The notes: generated by a model not told the origin, from the letters alone. A stretch of 64,000 nucleotides of DNA from CAVROP01 sp050012175 (GCA_050012175.1 JBEKHR010000029.1:4469-68468), one strand, 5' to 3'. Positions 34,453 through 43,373 are shown, counted from the stretch's first letter. Numbers and translations: made by a program.

Positions 34453-35493
34453 ATGGCGAGAAAATTGAAGATTAGAGATCGTCACCGTACCCCATATCTC
34501 CCTCCGCTGGCAGGCAGGACGTACACGCCCATCATTCTCGGGGTGGTCTTCCTGGCGCTGGCAAGTGTTCCGGGTTTGAGCCAGGAGAAAGCTGAGCAGG
34601 AACCGCCGGCCACCATAAGAGTATCGACGGAAGTCGTGAGCGTGTACGCCGTGGTGGAGGATAAGAAGAAGCACCTGATCCCGGACTTGAAGAAAGAGGA
34701 TTTCGAACTCGAGGAAGACGGGAGACCCCAGGAGATTCGCTACTTCTCGCGTGAAGCTGACACCCCTATTACCATGGGAATCATGGTGGACACCAGCCCC
34801 AGCCAAGGAAAGGTGCTGGGCATTGAGCAGGAAGAGGCAAAGGCCTTTCTGCATCAGGTGATGCGTGTCAAGGACTTGGCTTTTGTCCTGCATTTTGATG
34901 TGGAGGTAGAACTCCTCCAGGATTTCACGGCCGATCAGCGATTGCTCGGACACGCCATCGATGAGACAGTGATCAATGGCGGCGCGCATGGCGTGCTGCC
35001 GTCACCCCTGCCCACGGGCGACTCCGGCGGCGCCACCCACCTTTACGACGCCGTCTATTTAGCCTCCAACGAGCTTCTGAAGAACGAAGTGGGGCGCAAG
35101 GTACTTATCCTCCTGACGGACGGCGAAGACCAGGGGAGCAAGGTCAAGCTGCAGACCGCCCTGGAGGCCGCGCAAAAATCGGATGTGATCAACTATTCCG
35201 TCGCCATCATTGACCGCTCCTTCTATTGGGGACACGCGATGGGCTTCGGTGGGGATTCCGTATTGAAAAAGCTCTCGGACGACACCGGTGGAAGCGTTCT
35301 CGAAGTGAACCGCGCCAAAGATACCTCGGCGGCGTTTCAGCAAATTGCCCGCGAATTGCGAACTCAATACCTGCTCGGATATACGCCTACGAACACCAAG
35401 CACGATGGGTCTTATCGCAAGATCCGGGTGCAAGTTCGCAATGGGGACTACAGAGTTCAGGCCCGGCGGGGTTATTACGCACCCACACAGTAG
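34453..35493 (+). CDS. Secreted VWFA-related acidobacterial protein
   Basis: The product has 346 residues from the ATG at 34453; upstream in-frame Met residues add implausible sequence. A leader with a hydrophobic core (PIILGVVFLALASVPGLSQ) precedes the family's N-terminal module (IRVSTEVVSVYAVVEDKKKH, then LIPDLKKEDFELEEDGRPQE). The VWA domain follows, with an intact metal site DTSPS in GIMVDTSPSQGK and LILLTDGEDQGSK. The family end QYLLGYTP..DGSYRKIRVQVR..RRGYYAPTQ is present. It would be exported, with a role in protein interaction inferred from the fold. It faces a second VWFA gene tail to tail. Confidence 0.88.
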   Translation: MARKLKIRDRHRTPYLPPLAGRTYTPIILGVVFLALASVPGLSQEKAEQEPPATIRVSTEVVSVYAVVEDKKKHLIPDLKKEDFELEEDGRPQEIRYFSREADTPITMGIMVDTSPSQGKVLGIEQEEAKAFLHQVMRVKDLAFVLHFDVEVELLQDFTADQRLLGHAIDETVINGGAHGVLPSPLPTGDSGGATHLYDAVYLASNELLKNEVGRKVLILLTDGEDQGSKVKLQTALEAAQKSDVINYSVAIIDRSFYWGHAMGFGGDSVLKKLSDDTGGSVLEVNRAKDTSAAFQQIARELRTQYLLGYTPTNTKHDGSYRKIRVQVRNGDYRVQARRGYYAPTQ

Positions 35494-35599
35494 GGAACAG
35501 GGAACAGGGAATAGGGAACAGGGAGTGCGCACCCACGGAGTAGGGATCAGGTTACGGGTTAACAGGAATGACAGGCTTTTCCCTGTTCCCTGGCACCTG
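35494..35599. repeat. GGGAACAGG repeats between convergent VWFA genes
   Basis: AGGGAACAGGGAACAGGGAA-type words run from 35494 to 35525, and the complement CCCTGTTCCCTGG lies at 35580-35593, so the transcript can fold back. Related CCCTGTTCCC words occur at 17727-17755. It may stop transcription from both sides. Confidence 0.5.
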
Positions 35600-36547
35600 C
35601 TATTGAGACAGCGCGAAATAACCGTTCTTGGCCCGCACGCGCAGGCTTTTATCGACAGGCTGGATGGTGATGCTGCGGAATGTCCCATCGTGGGCAGCGT
35701 TCGTTGAAACGTAGGCCAAGCTGTATTGATTGCGGAGCTCGCGGGCGATTTCATGAAAATCCGCGGCCAAATCACCTGCCTCGAAGGGAAAGAAGGCATG
35801 GCCCCCGGTTACCTCCGCCAGCCGGTGCAGGACTTTGTCCCCCCGTCCCTCCGAGCCCGTGCGGTTGGTGCTGATGGTGAAAACTGTAACCTCAGCACGC
35901 TGCGCCATGGCCAGTGCCTCTTCCCGAGTATGCACGCTCTGATTATCCTCCCCGTCGCTGACGATGATCATGACCCGGCGCAGGTAAGGTTCAGGCGGCG
36001 GAAAGAAGAGCATCTTCTCCTTGCATGAGAAAAAGACAGCATCGAAGAGGCTCGTAACACCCCCGGCCTGAAGGCCCTGAATGGCGTTCGAGAGTTTCTC
36101 GATGTCGTCCGTGTAATCCTGGACAAGCTGGGGTTCCACGTCAAAAGCCACCACGAAGGCGAGGTCTTTGCCGGGGCGCACCGCTATGTTCAAGAAATCG
36201 ATAGCTGCTTCCTGTTCAAAGTGTAGCCGGGCGCGAATACTGTTGCTGGCGTCGACCAAGATCCCGATGCGTAAGGGGAGGTCGGTCTCGCGGCTGAAGA
36301 AGCGGATGTCTTGGGGCTTGCCGTCCTCGAAGATTCGGAAGTCGTCTTTGGTGAGGTCGGTGACGAGCCGGTTCTTCTTGTCGGTAACGGTCGTGAGTAC
36401 GTTGACCAGTTCAACGCGCACCTTGATTCGATTCTGGTCGTTGGAAGACTGAGAATTATTGCTGTTTGACCCACCGGCGGTGTCTTGTGCGAAGAGTCCT
36501 GCCCCCGGGACGCAGAAGAGTAAGAGGAAGAAGAGCGGTTTTTTCAT
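35600..36547 (-). CDS. Secreted VWFA-related acidobacterial protein
   Basis: The product has 315 residues from the ATG at 36547; a GTG five codons earlier is an alternative, and GGAG lies upstream. The signal peptide is LFFLLLFCVPGAGLFAQ. An Asn/Ser-rich spacer (SNSNNSQSSND) leads to the family N-terminal module (IKVRVELVNVLTTVTDKKNR, then DDFRIFEDGKPQDIRFFSRE). A VWA domain follows with an intact DASNS metal site and VMIIVSDGEDNQS. The end (QYSLAYVST..DGTFRSITIQPV..VRAKNGYFAL) is diagnostic. It is similar in layout to the convergent gene, which suggests an old duplication followed by inversion. Confidence 0.9.
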   Translation of the reverse strand: MKKPLFFLLLFCVPGAGLFAQDTAGGSNSNNSQSSNDQNRIKVRVELVNVLTTVTDKKNRLVTDLTKDDFRIFEDGKPQDIRFFSRETDLPLRIGILVDASNSIRARLHFEQEAAIDFLNIAVRPGKDLAFVVAFDVEPQLVQDYTDDIEKLSNAIQGLQAGGVTSLFDAVFFSCKEKMLFFPPPEPYLRRVMIIVSDGEDNQSVHTREEALAMAQRAEVTVFTISTNRTGSEGRGDKVLHRLAEVTGGHAFFPFEAGDLAADFHEIARELRNQYSLAYVSTNAAHDGTFRSITIQPVDKSLRVRAKNGYFALSQ

Positions 36548-36690
36548 CCTTGAGTTCTCCACTAACCATAATAATTATAGGGACGGCAGGCGCGACAGTC
36601 AATGAAGGCAAGGCGCGCAGGCACGGCTCCGTCAAAGTCAGGGTGGTCGGAGGCACCGAAACTGGCGCCGCGATCCCATCCGCGCGGGCT

Positions 36691-36860
36691 GCGGCTCTGC
36701 CGCCTGCTGTGCGGAAAGCCTCCGGCTTTCCGGCCGAGCCCGCCTTATTCCACCTCTCGGCTCAGGCTGGAAGGCTCAGCCTTCCAGCCTGAGCCGAGGG
36801 GTGCAGGGCGGAAGCGCACGGAAAGGCAAAGCCTTTCCGCACAGCAGGCGGCAGAGCCGC
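36691..36860. repeat. Large palindromic element with 28-bp perfect arms
   Basis: Arms at 36691-36718 and 36833-36860 are exact inverted copies of 28 bp, starting GCGGCTCTGCCGCC. The centre holds a further near-perfect hairpin (36756-36776 with 36778-36798), and each arm continues into a small GGAAAG...CTTTCC hairpin. A second copy is cut by the window end at 63848-64000. No coding capacity is apparent. The remaining sequence of this 670-base gap (36548-37216) has no gene. Confidence 0.85.
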
Positions 36861-36987
36861 GTCGAATGTTACACCTCGGGGACTTTGACGCAACCCTGGG
36901 CGCGCGAGAAGAGCCGTCTGCCGAAGACACGCGCCGGCTTTTGCCGGGAGCCGGGATTCAAGACTGGGCGGAAGCAACGAGGGGAAT

Positions 36988-37259
36988 AGCGCCCGGGTCC
37001 TGGACCCCTTTAAGGTACGACGTCGCCCCCGCGCAAGCCTGAGCGTGTCCCACATCTCTCGCTGGACACAGCGGTCCCACGTCTGTCTTCTGCCTCTTTC
37101 CCGTGGAGAAAGGGACACGGTCCTTGCCCTCTCCCCAAGGGAGAGGGCTAAGTTTCTGACTTCTGTCCCCTGTGCCCAGCCCAACATGTGGGTAAAGACC
37201 AGGCGCAAGCGGGGGTCTACCTGCCGCCAACAGCGCCCGGGTCCTGGACCGCTTTAAGG
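36988..37259. repeat. 28-bp direct repeats around the thiI 3' end
   Basis: The 28-base word starting AGCGCCCGGGTCCTGGACC and ending CTTTAAGG occurs at 36988-37015 and again at 37232-37259 with one difference. The second copy overlaps the last codons of thiI (KAVQDPGA). The roughly 216 bases between them include an inverted pair, CTTTCCCGTGG.../CCCTCTCCCCAAGGGAGAGGG, and look like an inserted or duplicated segment. Confidence 0.55.
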
Positions 37260-38497
37260 GCGGGCAGTAGCTTTTCAAAGCGCCGAGGCAGCCCCTCCCG
37301 CGTGGTCACCGACCCTCGCTCGAACTTGAAACTCCTTACGGTTGTGGCCTCGAGACCCATCCTGAGCAAGGCAGCAACGTCGAGCCCCGCCTCGGCCCGG
37401 TCGAGCTGCTCGGGCTGAGCAAAGATGGCAGGCGCGCGCGGCATGAAGCGAGGGCAGCAGTCCTCAAAGGGTTCGCAGGAGATCTTGTAAGTCCCGATCT
37501 GCCGGGCCAGGCGCAGTATCTCCGACTTGTCGTCGCCCGCCAGGGGGCGATAGATGGGGAAGTCAAGGCCGTGGTCAATGGCCGCCAAGTTATGCAGCGT
37601 CTGTGAGGCTACCTGCGAGACGCTGTCTCCGGTCACGAGCCCCATCGCGTGCTCAGCCCGGGCAATCTCTCGCGCGATGCGCGCCATCATGCGGCGGTAA
37701 AGCAGCACGCGAAAGCTCTCCGGCGCTGCCGCAACGATTTGGCGCTGCACGGCGTCAAAGGGAACCAAGTAAAGCCGTGAGGTGAACTGGTAGGGTGTGA
37801 GGGTCCTAACAATTTCTTCCGCCACGCCCCTTGATGAATCCCGTGAGGGAGAGGGGCTTCCGAAGAAGTGCGCGAAAGCAGCGTGGCAGCCGCGCCGCAT
37901 CATCTTGTAGGCAGCCACCGCGGAATCAAACCCGCCGGAAAGCAAGACGACGAGCCGGCCACTCGTGACGGCAGGCAGGCCGCCGGCTCCTTCCACCCGA
38001 TCTGAATAGATAAGAGCTTTCCCAGGGACAACCTCGACCCAACACGTTACCTCCGGGTTCGTGAGTTTCACCTGGACGCTCGGGTCCCTCGCTCGCAAAG
38101 AGTCCAGGATGACCCGCCCGAGCTGGCGCTCCAACTCCATGGAATTCATGCCATATCCTGTCTCGGCGATCTTGGCGCGTACGGCGAAATTGCGCGGGTT
38201 CTTTTCCGCCATCATGGCGCAAGCCGCAGGACCCAATTCAGCAAGCGAACTCGGAACCTCGCGGGCCAGTGCAATGTAGGCGAGACCAAAAACCCGGCGT
38301 AAACGCTCCAGGATAGCAGGCGCTGCGGATTCGTCCCCAGGGACAAGCAGGAAGCGTTCTGCAGTGCGGCCGAGCGATTGGACCGGCAAGTCACAGACAC
38401 TCTGCTTGATGGCGGAGTGTAGGCGGCTGAGGAAGTAGTTCTTGTTCCCACCTTTAAGCCAGATTTCGTGGTAGTGAAGAATGAAAACTCGGTTCAT
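37217..38497 (-). CDS. thiI: tRNA 4-thiouridine synthetase ThiI
   Basis: ThiI adenylates U8 of tRNA and inserts sulfur; in some bacteria it also feeds thiamine biosynthesis. The 426-residue protein has an N-terminal ferredoxin-like/THUMP region (about 1-170, starting HYHEIWLKGGNKNYF) and a PP-loop AANH domain with the ATP motif LLSGGFDSAVAAY at about 185-197. VTGDSVSQVASQT is also typical. No C-terminal rhodanese domain is present, as in many bacteria. The ATG overlaps the TGA stop of the AhpD-like gene as ATGA, so the two are translationally coupled. The last 12 codons lie in a repeated sequence, so the C-terminus may differ from relatives. Confidence 0.93.
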   Translation of the reverse strand: MNRVFILHYHEIWLKGGNKNYFLSRLHSAIKQSVCDLPVQSLGRTAERFLLVPGDESAAPAILERLRRVFGLAYIALAREVPSSLAELGPAACAMMAEKNPRNFAVRAKIAETGYGMNSMELERQLGRVILDSLRARDPSVQVKLTNPEVTCWVEVVPGKALIYSDRVEGAGGLPAVTSGRLVVLLSGGFDSAVAAYKMMRRGCHAAFAHFFGSPSPSRDSSRGVAEEIVRTLTPYQFTSRLYLVPFDAVQRQIVAAAPESFRVLLYRRMMARIAREIARAEHAMGLVTGDSVSQVASQTLHNLAAIDHGLDFPIYRPLAGDDKSEILRLARQIGTYKISCEPFEDCCPRFMPRAPAIFAQPEQLDRAEAGLDVAALLRMGLEATTVRSFKFERGSVTTREGLPRRFEKLLPALKAVQDPGAVGGR

Positions 38498-39135
38498 GCG
38501 CTTCTGACCGCCTTTTTCTGCTTTCTAGTTTCTGATTTCTCTTTTGCTTCTGGGCGGCCCCGTGGTCGTTCTTTCCCCCAGCGCTTGAAGGCCTCGCGCA
38601 TTTCAGGTTCGGGGTCAATGCCCAGGGCGTCGGCAACTCGATTGATGTAGTTGAAGTAGGAAATGACCTCGACGGCGTCCAGGATGTCGCGGTCCGTGAG
38701 TCCAAATTTGCGCAGGCTTTCCACTTCTCGGCGGCGCACCGCAGCGGGCGTGCGCGCCACCCGCACGGCGAACTTGCACAGCGCCTTTTGGCGGGCGGAA
38801 AGTTTCGCCCGGCGGTAATCATGCTTGACGTGCTCGGCCAGCTTTTCGTCTCCTGTTTCCTGACGGAGATCCTCCCCGTGCGCCTCGATTCAATAGAAGC
38901 AGTGGTTGGCCTGGGAGACAACCGTGGCCAGCATTTCGCGTTCGGCGCGCGAAAGACCTGAAGGACCGTGCATCGTGGCCAGATACAAATTCATGGACGC
39001 GCACAGGCTCTCGGGGTTCAGGCTTTGAACCTTCAGGATGTTGAAAACCTTGCCGGCCCGTTTCATCGCCTTGTCATACTCAAGCTTCAGTCCGCCTGTG
39101 GCGTCCTCGGGTTCGATGGTTTTGATCCACGGCAT
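38494..39135 (-). CDS. AhpD-like peroxidase-related protein with in-frame TGA (candidate selenoprotein)
   Basis: Read straight through one TGA at 38890-38892 the product has 213 residues and matches peroxidase-related AhpD/CMD-fold proteins along its whole length: LSRAEREMLATVVSQANHC before the TGA, and after it IEAHGEDLRQETGD, LSARQKALCKFAVRVARTP and LTDRDILDAVEVISYFNYI. Family members have an N-x-C-x-x-C-x-x-x-H active site; here the second Cys (residue 82) is the TGA and the first (C79) is intact, giving CFY-U. Starting 11 bases after the TGA, ACGGGGAG can pair with CTCCGT around a GAT loop about 18 bases away, within the bacterial SECIS range. The ATG at 39135 follows GAGGG. The stop overlaps thiI. 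Alternatives are a nonsense pseudogene or a sequencing error. Confidence 0.65.
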
Positions 39136-39272
39136 GTCGATACCCTCATTACGAGGCTGGATTTCGAGAATTGGGGCGCAACGCTCGTATTGTAACCCTG
39201 CGCCTCTTCCGGAAGGGACAATCCTCGAAAAGCCACGCATCCAGCCCAGAACCCGCGCACGATTCGTACAAT

Positions 39273-39438
39273 CCGAATTCGAAAGTTCGCAGCCGCCGTT
39301 CGAGCCGAATCACTTGATTCGAGGCCCGTTTGACGCAGATACCGGAGGAACAAAATCGTGCGGCGCCGGGCGTAGGGGCACAGCGCGCTGTGCCCCTACA
39401 AGATGCACATCACACCCACGCTAACTTCCGAATTCGGG
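39273..39438. repeat. MITE-like element with CCGAATTC ends (family C, short copy)
   Basis: The ends CCGAATTCGAAAGTT and AACTTCCGAATTCGG are near-perfect inverted repeats. The interior has a 28-base palindrome GTAGGGGCACAGCG/CGCTGTGCCCCTAC. A longer copy with an internal duplication is at 54499-54746. It lies between the divergent AhpD-like and lipA genes, so it may affect either promoter. Confidence 0.8.
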
Positions 39439-39505
39439 TGCAATGAATCACTGAATCAATTCCTCGAGCCTGCCCGGGTTGTCCGGTCGGCATAGACAGA
39501 GTAGA

Positions 39506-40411
39506 ATGACAGGAATGAGTGATTTGGTCCAGATTGCCTCAGCTCCCGCCCAGGTGCGCAAGCCCGAATGGCTGAAGGTGCGCGTTCCCGCCGGGGAGAA
39601 CTACTTTGAGCTGAGGCATTTGATGCGCGGGCTCGGGTTGCATACGGTGTGTGAAAGCGCGCGTTGCCCGAACGTCGGCGAGTGCTGGGCGCATCGAACC
39701 GCCACTTTCATGATACTTGGCGAGCTTTGCACCCGCCGCTGCGGCTTCTGCGCCGTGCCCAAAGGCCTCCCACAGGGTGAGGTTGACTGGGAGGAACCGG
39801 AAAGAGTGGCGGAAGCGGCGTCGAAGATGGGTTTGAAGTATGTCGTGGTCACTTCCGTCGACCGGGACGACTTGAAAGATGGTGGGGCCACGATATTCGC
39901 CCGGACGATTGCGGCCCTTCGCCGGCACATTGCCGGGTGCCAGGTAGAAGTTCTGATCCCCGACTTCCGCGGGTCTGACGAAGCTCTGGAAACCGTGCTG
40001 CGTGCTCAACCCGACATCCTGAACCACAACACCGAAACTGTCCCTCGCCTTTACCCGGTGGCGCGGCGTGGTTCCCGCTACGAGCGGTCCCTGCGCTTGC
40101 TTCGACGCTCACGTCAAATCGCTCCTTCCATCTCAACCAAGTCCGGCCTCATGGTGGGCCTTGGGGAAACGTTTGAAGAACTGCTGGCGGTGCTGAGGGA
40201 TTTAAGTGTTGTGGGGGTCGATATCGTCACGATTGGCCAGTATTTGCGCCCCTCCGGTGAGCAGTTGCCTGTGGCGCGCTTTTATTCCCCCCAAGAATTT
40301 TCCACTCTTAAGCAGGAAGGTCTCCGCCTGGGGATCCGTCACGTCGAGTCCGGCCCTCTCGTTCGCAGCTCCTACCACGCCCACGAGCAAACCCAAAAAC
40401 TGAATCGATAA
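39506..40411 (+). CDS. lipA: Lipoyl synthase
   Basis: LipA inserts two sulfurs into octanoyl groups on carrier proteins to form lipoyl cofactors. The product has about 301 residues from ATG 39506; ATG 39515, after ACAGGA, is equally possible. Both Fe-S clusters are encoded: the auxiliary cluster C49-x4-C54-x5-C60 in VCESARCPNVGECW and the radical-SAM cluster C75-x3-C79-x2-C82 in LCTRRCGFCAV. NHNTETVPRLY, KSGLMVGLGET and the C-terminal VRSSYHAHE are diagnostic. No lipB or other lipoate gene is adjacent. Confidence 0.96.
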   Translation: MTGMSDLVQIASAPAQVRKPEWLKVRVPAGENYFELRHLMRGLGLHTVCESARCPNVGECWAHRTATFMILGELCTRRCGFCAVPKGLPQGEVDWEEPERVAEAASKMGLKYVVVTSVDRDDLKDGGATIFARTIAALRRHIAGCQVEVLIPDFRGSDEALETVLRAQPDILNHNTETVPRLYPVARRGSRYERSLRLLRRSRQIAPSISTKSGLMVGLGETFEELLAVLRDLSVVGVDIVTIGQYLRPSGEQLPVARFYSPQEFSTLKQEGLRLGIRHVESGPLVRSSYHAHEQTQKLNR

Positions 40412-40428
40412 GTCAGTGAACCAAGGGC

Positions 40429-41412
40429 CTAATGTCCCGACCGGCGCGCCAGAGCTTGCTCGGCTTCCTGGTGGAGAGGTTTCCATACCTCCGATTTGGG
40501 ATGGGCGGTTTCGTCGATCACCTGCCGGTAGAGTGCCTCGCCCTCCTTGACCTGTCCCATGCGGATCTCAATGCTCCCAGCAAGCAATTTCCAAAGCGGG
40601 TTGTGGGGATACTGCTGCTCCATCTGGCGAAGCAGTTCCAGGGATCTTGCGAACTGCCGATCGATCGGACGGGAGTAGTTCTTGGCAAGGTGGAATTTCG
40701 CCTCCGAAGACACGAGTTGCCCTTTTTCCATTGCCTCCTGGATTTGGCGGAGACCTTCAAGGCGGTCGCCGCCCGGAAGCAGAATCAAAAAGCGCAGCAT
40801 CTTCACATAGGTTGGCAACGTGTCCTCGAAGTAGTTGTACAGCCCGACTCCAAAGTAGGCATCCTTAAGGTTGGGATCGAGCTTCAGCGCGGCGAGAGAA
40901 AAACTCCGCAACTTCTTGCCGCTGCGGGCAGTTGCCAGGACGTGGTCCCGTAAAGCTTCCAACCGCGCCCGCAGTCCGTAGGCCAAGCCCTCGTAAAAGT
41001 AACTGCGCGCTTCATCCTGATGCGCGTGGAGGCGCGTTTCGGCTTTGCGGATTGCCAGTTCATCCAACCGCCTGAAATCGCCGTCGTAAGGAGTGACGGC
41101 TTCGGAAAGAGCCTCGAAAACGTCCGGGTCAATCAGATTGGCCTCGGTCAAGTAAATCTTCCACCAGTTCGCATCGGCCTCGAGAAGGTAGCCGAGAGGC
41201 GACTCGGGATCGGACTTCTGGATCTGGCGGAAGATTCCCATCGCATGGTCGAAGTCGCCGTCCATGAGTTTATTCATCCCGCGGACGGCAATCTCCTGGT
41301 TTCTCACTTCGTCTGCCGTCCCGGCCCCCCAAGCAAACTTCACAGTTCCACAACTAACGGTGACCCACAAAAGGATCAGTGCCAGCAGATTCGGTAGTTG
41401 AATTCTTCTCAT
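40429..41412 (-). CDS. Exported TPR-type hypothetical protein
   Basis: The product has about 327 residues from the ATG at 41412. The leader (LPNLLALILLWVTVSCG) is hydrophobic and ends in a Cys context (WVTVSC) that could be a lipobox. The rest is helical with TPR-like spacing: GMNKLMDGDFDHAMGIFRQI, ARSYFYEGLAYGLRARLEAL, LKDAYFGVGLYNYFEDTLP and MGQVKEGEALYRQV. TPR proteins mediate protein contacts; no enzyme motif is seen. Its 5' end overlaps the 3' end of the upstream membrane-protein gene by about 59 bases, so both are likely one transcription unit. Confidence 0.75.
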   Translation of the reverse strand: MRRIQLPNLLALILLWVTVSCGTVKFAWGAGTADEVRNQEIAVRGMNKLMDGDFDHAMGIFRQIQKSDPESPLGYLLEADANWWKIYLTEANLIDPDVFEALSEAVTPYDGDFRRLDELAIRKAETRLHAHQDEARSYFYEGLAYGLRARLEALRDHVLATARSGKKLRSFSLAALKLDPNLKDAYFGVGLYNYFEDTLPTYVKMLRFLILLPGGDRLEGLRQIQEAMEKGQLVSSEAKFHLAKNYSRPIDRQFARSLELLRQMEQQYPHNPLWKLLAGSIEIRMGQVKEGEALYRQVIDETAHPKSEVWKPLHQEAEQALARRSGH

Positions 41413-42340
41413 TGAGGCTGCACTCGTGTCCAAAGACCCTGCCACGAAGGCCGAGCAGAAACTCGTACATCACCAAGCATTCTAGCGCGAACGGAGGAAA
41501 ACCAAGGAATCCCGGTACAGGCATTTCAAAGACCTTCCAATTTTGCCACATCGGAAAGACGTATAACCACTTGGCGCTGGCCCAGTAGTTCCAGAACTCC
41601 CAGAGGATTCCACACACAAGCCCGGAACAGAGGTAGGCATTGAGCCGGCTTATTTCACCCTGTTCCAGGTCACGCAACAAGGAGCGCCCTCCCCAGGAAT
41701 AATTGATGGGGTCGAGCACCAGGATGAACCCTACCCAAACTGCCCCGAACAAACAGCCTCCTATGCGTGGAGGCGCGAGCAGGGGAAGCGTAAGGCATGC
41801 CAAGCCAAGGGAAAAAAAGGCGATGTGTCTGGAAGGGCGAAAGGCACATGCGGCTTCCCGTTTATCTCGACTCAAACCCAGCGCCGAAATCAGGTCCGCG
41901 GTCTCGAAGACGGCGGGCCAGATGGTCGCAAATGACCAGGTGAAACCCAGTCCGCGAAGGAGCGGATTTTGAGGCAGTCCGACGTAAGTCCAGTTTCCAA
42001 GGCGCAGGTTGTAGGCCTCAAAAACCAACCACAGGGGTACAGAACAACAAGCCAGGCCCAAAAAACTGCGCAGTGAGTTACGGATGCGAGACGAACCCTT
42101 CAGGCTGCACACCAGCGAATCGGCAAAGAGCAGATAGCCCGTCCACACGATGGGCGTAAAGAAGACTTCGACCCAGCGAACGCGCAAGAACAGCAGCAAC
42201 TCTGCGAGCAGAATAATTGCAAGTCCCGACCAACCCCACGCCGGGACGGAAGCTTTTTTCTGAGTGGAGTATCTCCAGCCCAGCGTGCCTAGCGTCGCCG
42301 TCAGCATCACGATGCCTAAAAGGATGTGATTCCCGTTCAT
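41354..42340 (-). CDS. Polytopic membrane protein of unknown function
   Basis: The product has about 328 residues from the ATG at 42340 (MNGNHILLGIV). Eight to nine hydrophobic helices are visible, with Trp/Phe-rich loops such as WEFWNYWASAKWLYVFP and VFEAYNLRLGNWTYVGLP. I do not recognise a named family; the WxFWNYW-type loops are seen in uncharacterised bacterial membrane proteins. The 3' end overlaps the TPR gene, which points to a common role at the membrane (inference). The tail after about residue 300 is soluble and Ser/Glu-rich. Confidence 0.7.
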   Translation of the reverse strand: MNGNHILLGIVMLTATLGTLGWRYSTQKKASVPAWGWSGLAIILLAELLLFLRVRWVEVFFTPIVWTGYLLFADSLVCSLKGSSRIRNSLRSFLGLACCSVPLWLVFEAYNLRLGNWTYVGLPQNPLLRGLGFTWSFATIWPAVFETADLISALGLSRDKREAACAFRPSRHIAFFSLGLACLTLPLLAPPRIGGCLFGAVWVGFILVLDPINYSWGGRSLLRDLEQGEISRLNAYLCSGLVCGILWEFWNYWASAKWLYVFPMWQNWKVFEMPVPGFLGFPPFALECLVMYEFLLGLRGRVFGHECSLNEKNSTTESAGTDPFVGHR

Positions 42341-42809
42341 GAGGTTGGGTAGGTGTATCGCGAACAGGATAGACGACTCAAACTCAAAAGGCAATCGCGG
42401 TATCGAGACATCATCAAGGCAACCGATGGGGTGGGCGTCAAGACGTTGGAGATGTCGAGTTTCTCAGACTCTTCCGGGAGGTCGAACGCCATGTGCGCGC
42501 GGGGCACACGCTCGCGGCCCCGGCTGATGGCTCTGAACTCCAAGTGCAATCCCGACAGGAAAATAGGCGGAGATTTCTTTTGTGGTCGCCGGAGGCGGGA
42601 TCCTATGGCGAATTCCGCGCGGTGAGAACTCATACCAGCGACTAAGGCCGGCAAACTCCGTTAAGACGGTGGCAGAAAATCACCGCCAGGCGCCGATCAG
42701 TCACGACCCGCGCGTTGCCACCTTGTTGTAATGGCCCCGCTTGTGTCTGCCCGCGTGATAACGAAACAAATGCGGCTACAAGACCCGTCCCTTAGAAAAG
42801 GGAAGCGGG
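42341..42809. other. Gene-free stretch
   Basis: Nothing codes here convincingly. Short open frames on both strands show no family features. GGAGGCGGGATCC near 42590 and the 42630-42720 GC-rich stretch form no clear hairpin. It separates two minus-strand genes, so a promoter for the polytopic protein gene is expected at its left edge. Confidence 0.4.
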
Positions 42810-43241
42810 CTAATCTTTGTAAAGCCAGCCTGCCACCAGCGACGCCATGATCGCTCCCAGCCAGAGGTCGAGCATCCACCAGAGCGGTAAGAAGCGGCTT
42901 ATCGGCAACCACGAGGCGATTGTCAGGTTCATGGGAAACCCTGCCGCGAAGCCCACCAGCAGCCCGACCGTCAGCGCCGTGCCCGGGCCGGCGCCGCGCG
43001 TCGCACGCACTGAAGAGTAGAGCCAGGCGACAACGTAGGAGAGAAGGAAGATCGTGACGAACCAATAAACCAGGAACAAGGGAAAGGGATATCGCCCTTT
43101 GCTGAGCATCGTTCCCGATCTCGACGCAGCCGTATGCCACGGTTCGAGAATCACCATGTTGACGATAGTGCTCCAGATGCACCAGACCACGCCTCCGGCC
43201 AGAGCACCCAGGGCTACTCGACGTGTGTTGACTGTTGCCAT
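42810..43241 (-). CDS. Hypothetical four-helix membrane protein
   Basis: The 143-residue product has four predicted membrane segments, roughly at 8-30 (ALGALAGGVVWCIWSTIVNM), 53-75 (FPLFLVYWFVTIFLLSYVVA), 84-108 and 118-138 (LWWMLDLWLGAIMASLVAGW). The start is ATG (MATVNTRRVALG) after GGTGATGC. I recognise no motif or family. It stands alone between gene-free DNA and ilvD. Confidence 0.72.
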   Translation of the reverse strand: MATVNTRRVALGALAGGVVWCIWSTIVNMVILEPWHTAASRSGTMLSKGRYPFPLFLVYWFVTIFLLSYVVAWLYSSVRATRGAGPGTALTVGLLVGFAAGFPMNLTIASWLPISRFLPLWWMLDLWLGAIMASLVAGWLYKD

Positions 43242-43373
43242 GCATCACCTCTACTGAATTGAAAGTCTCGGGGAAAAACTCCAACGGACGCTCATGTTAC
43301 GCGCCCAACTTCGGGAGGTCAAGCAATAGCACCATTTTCGAAAATCTTCGTGCCTTGCGACGAATTTCTGCAA

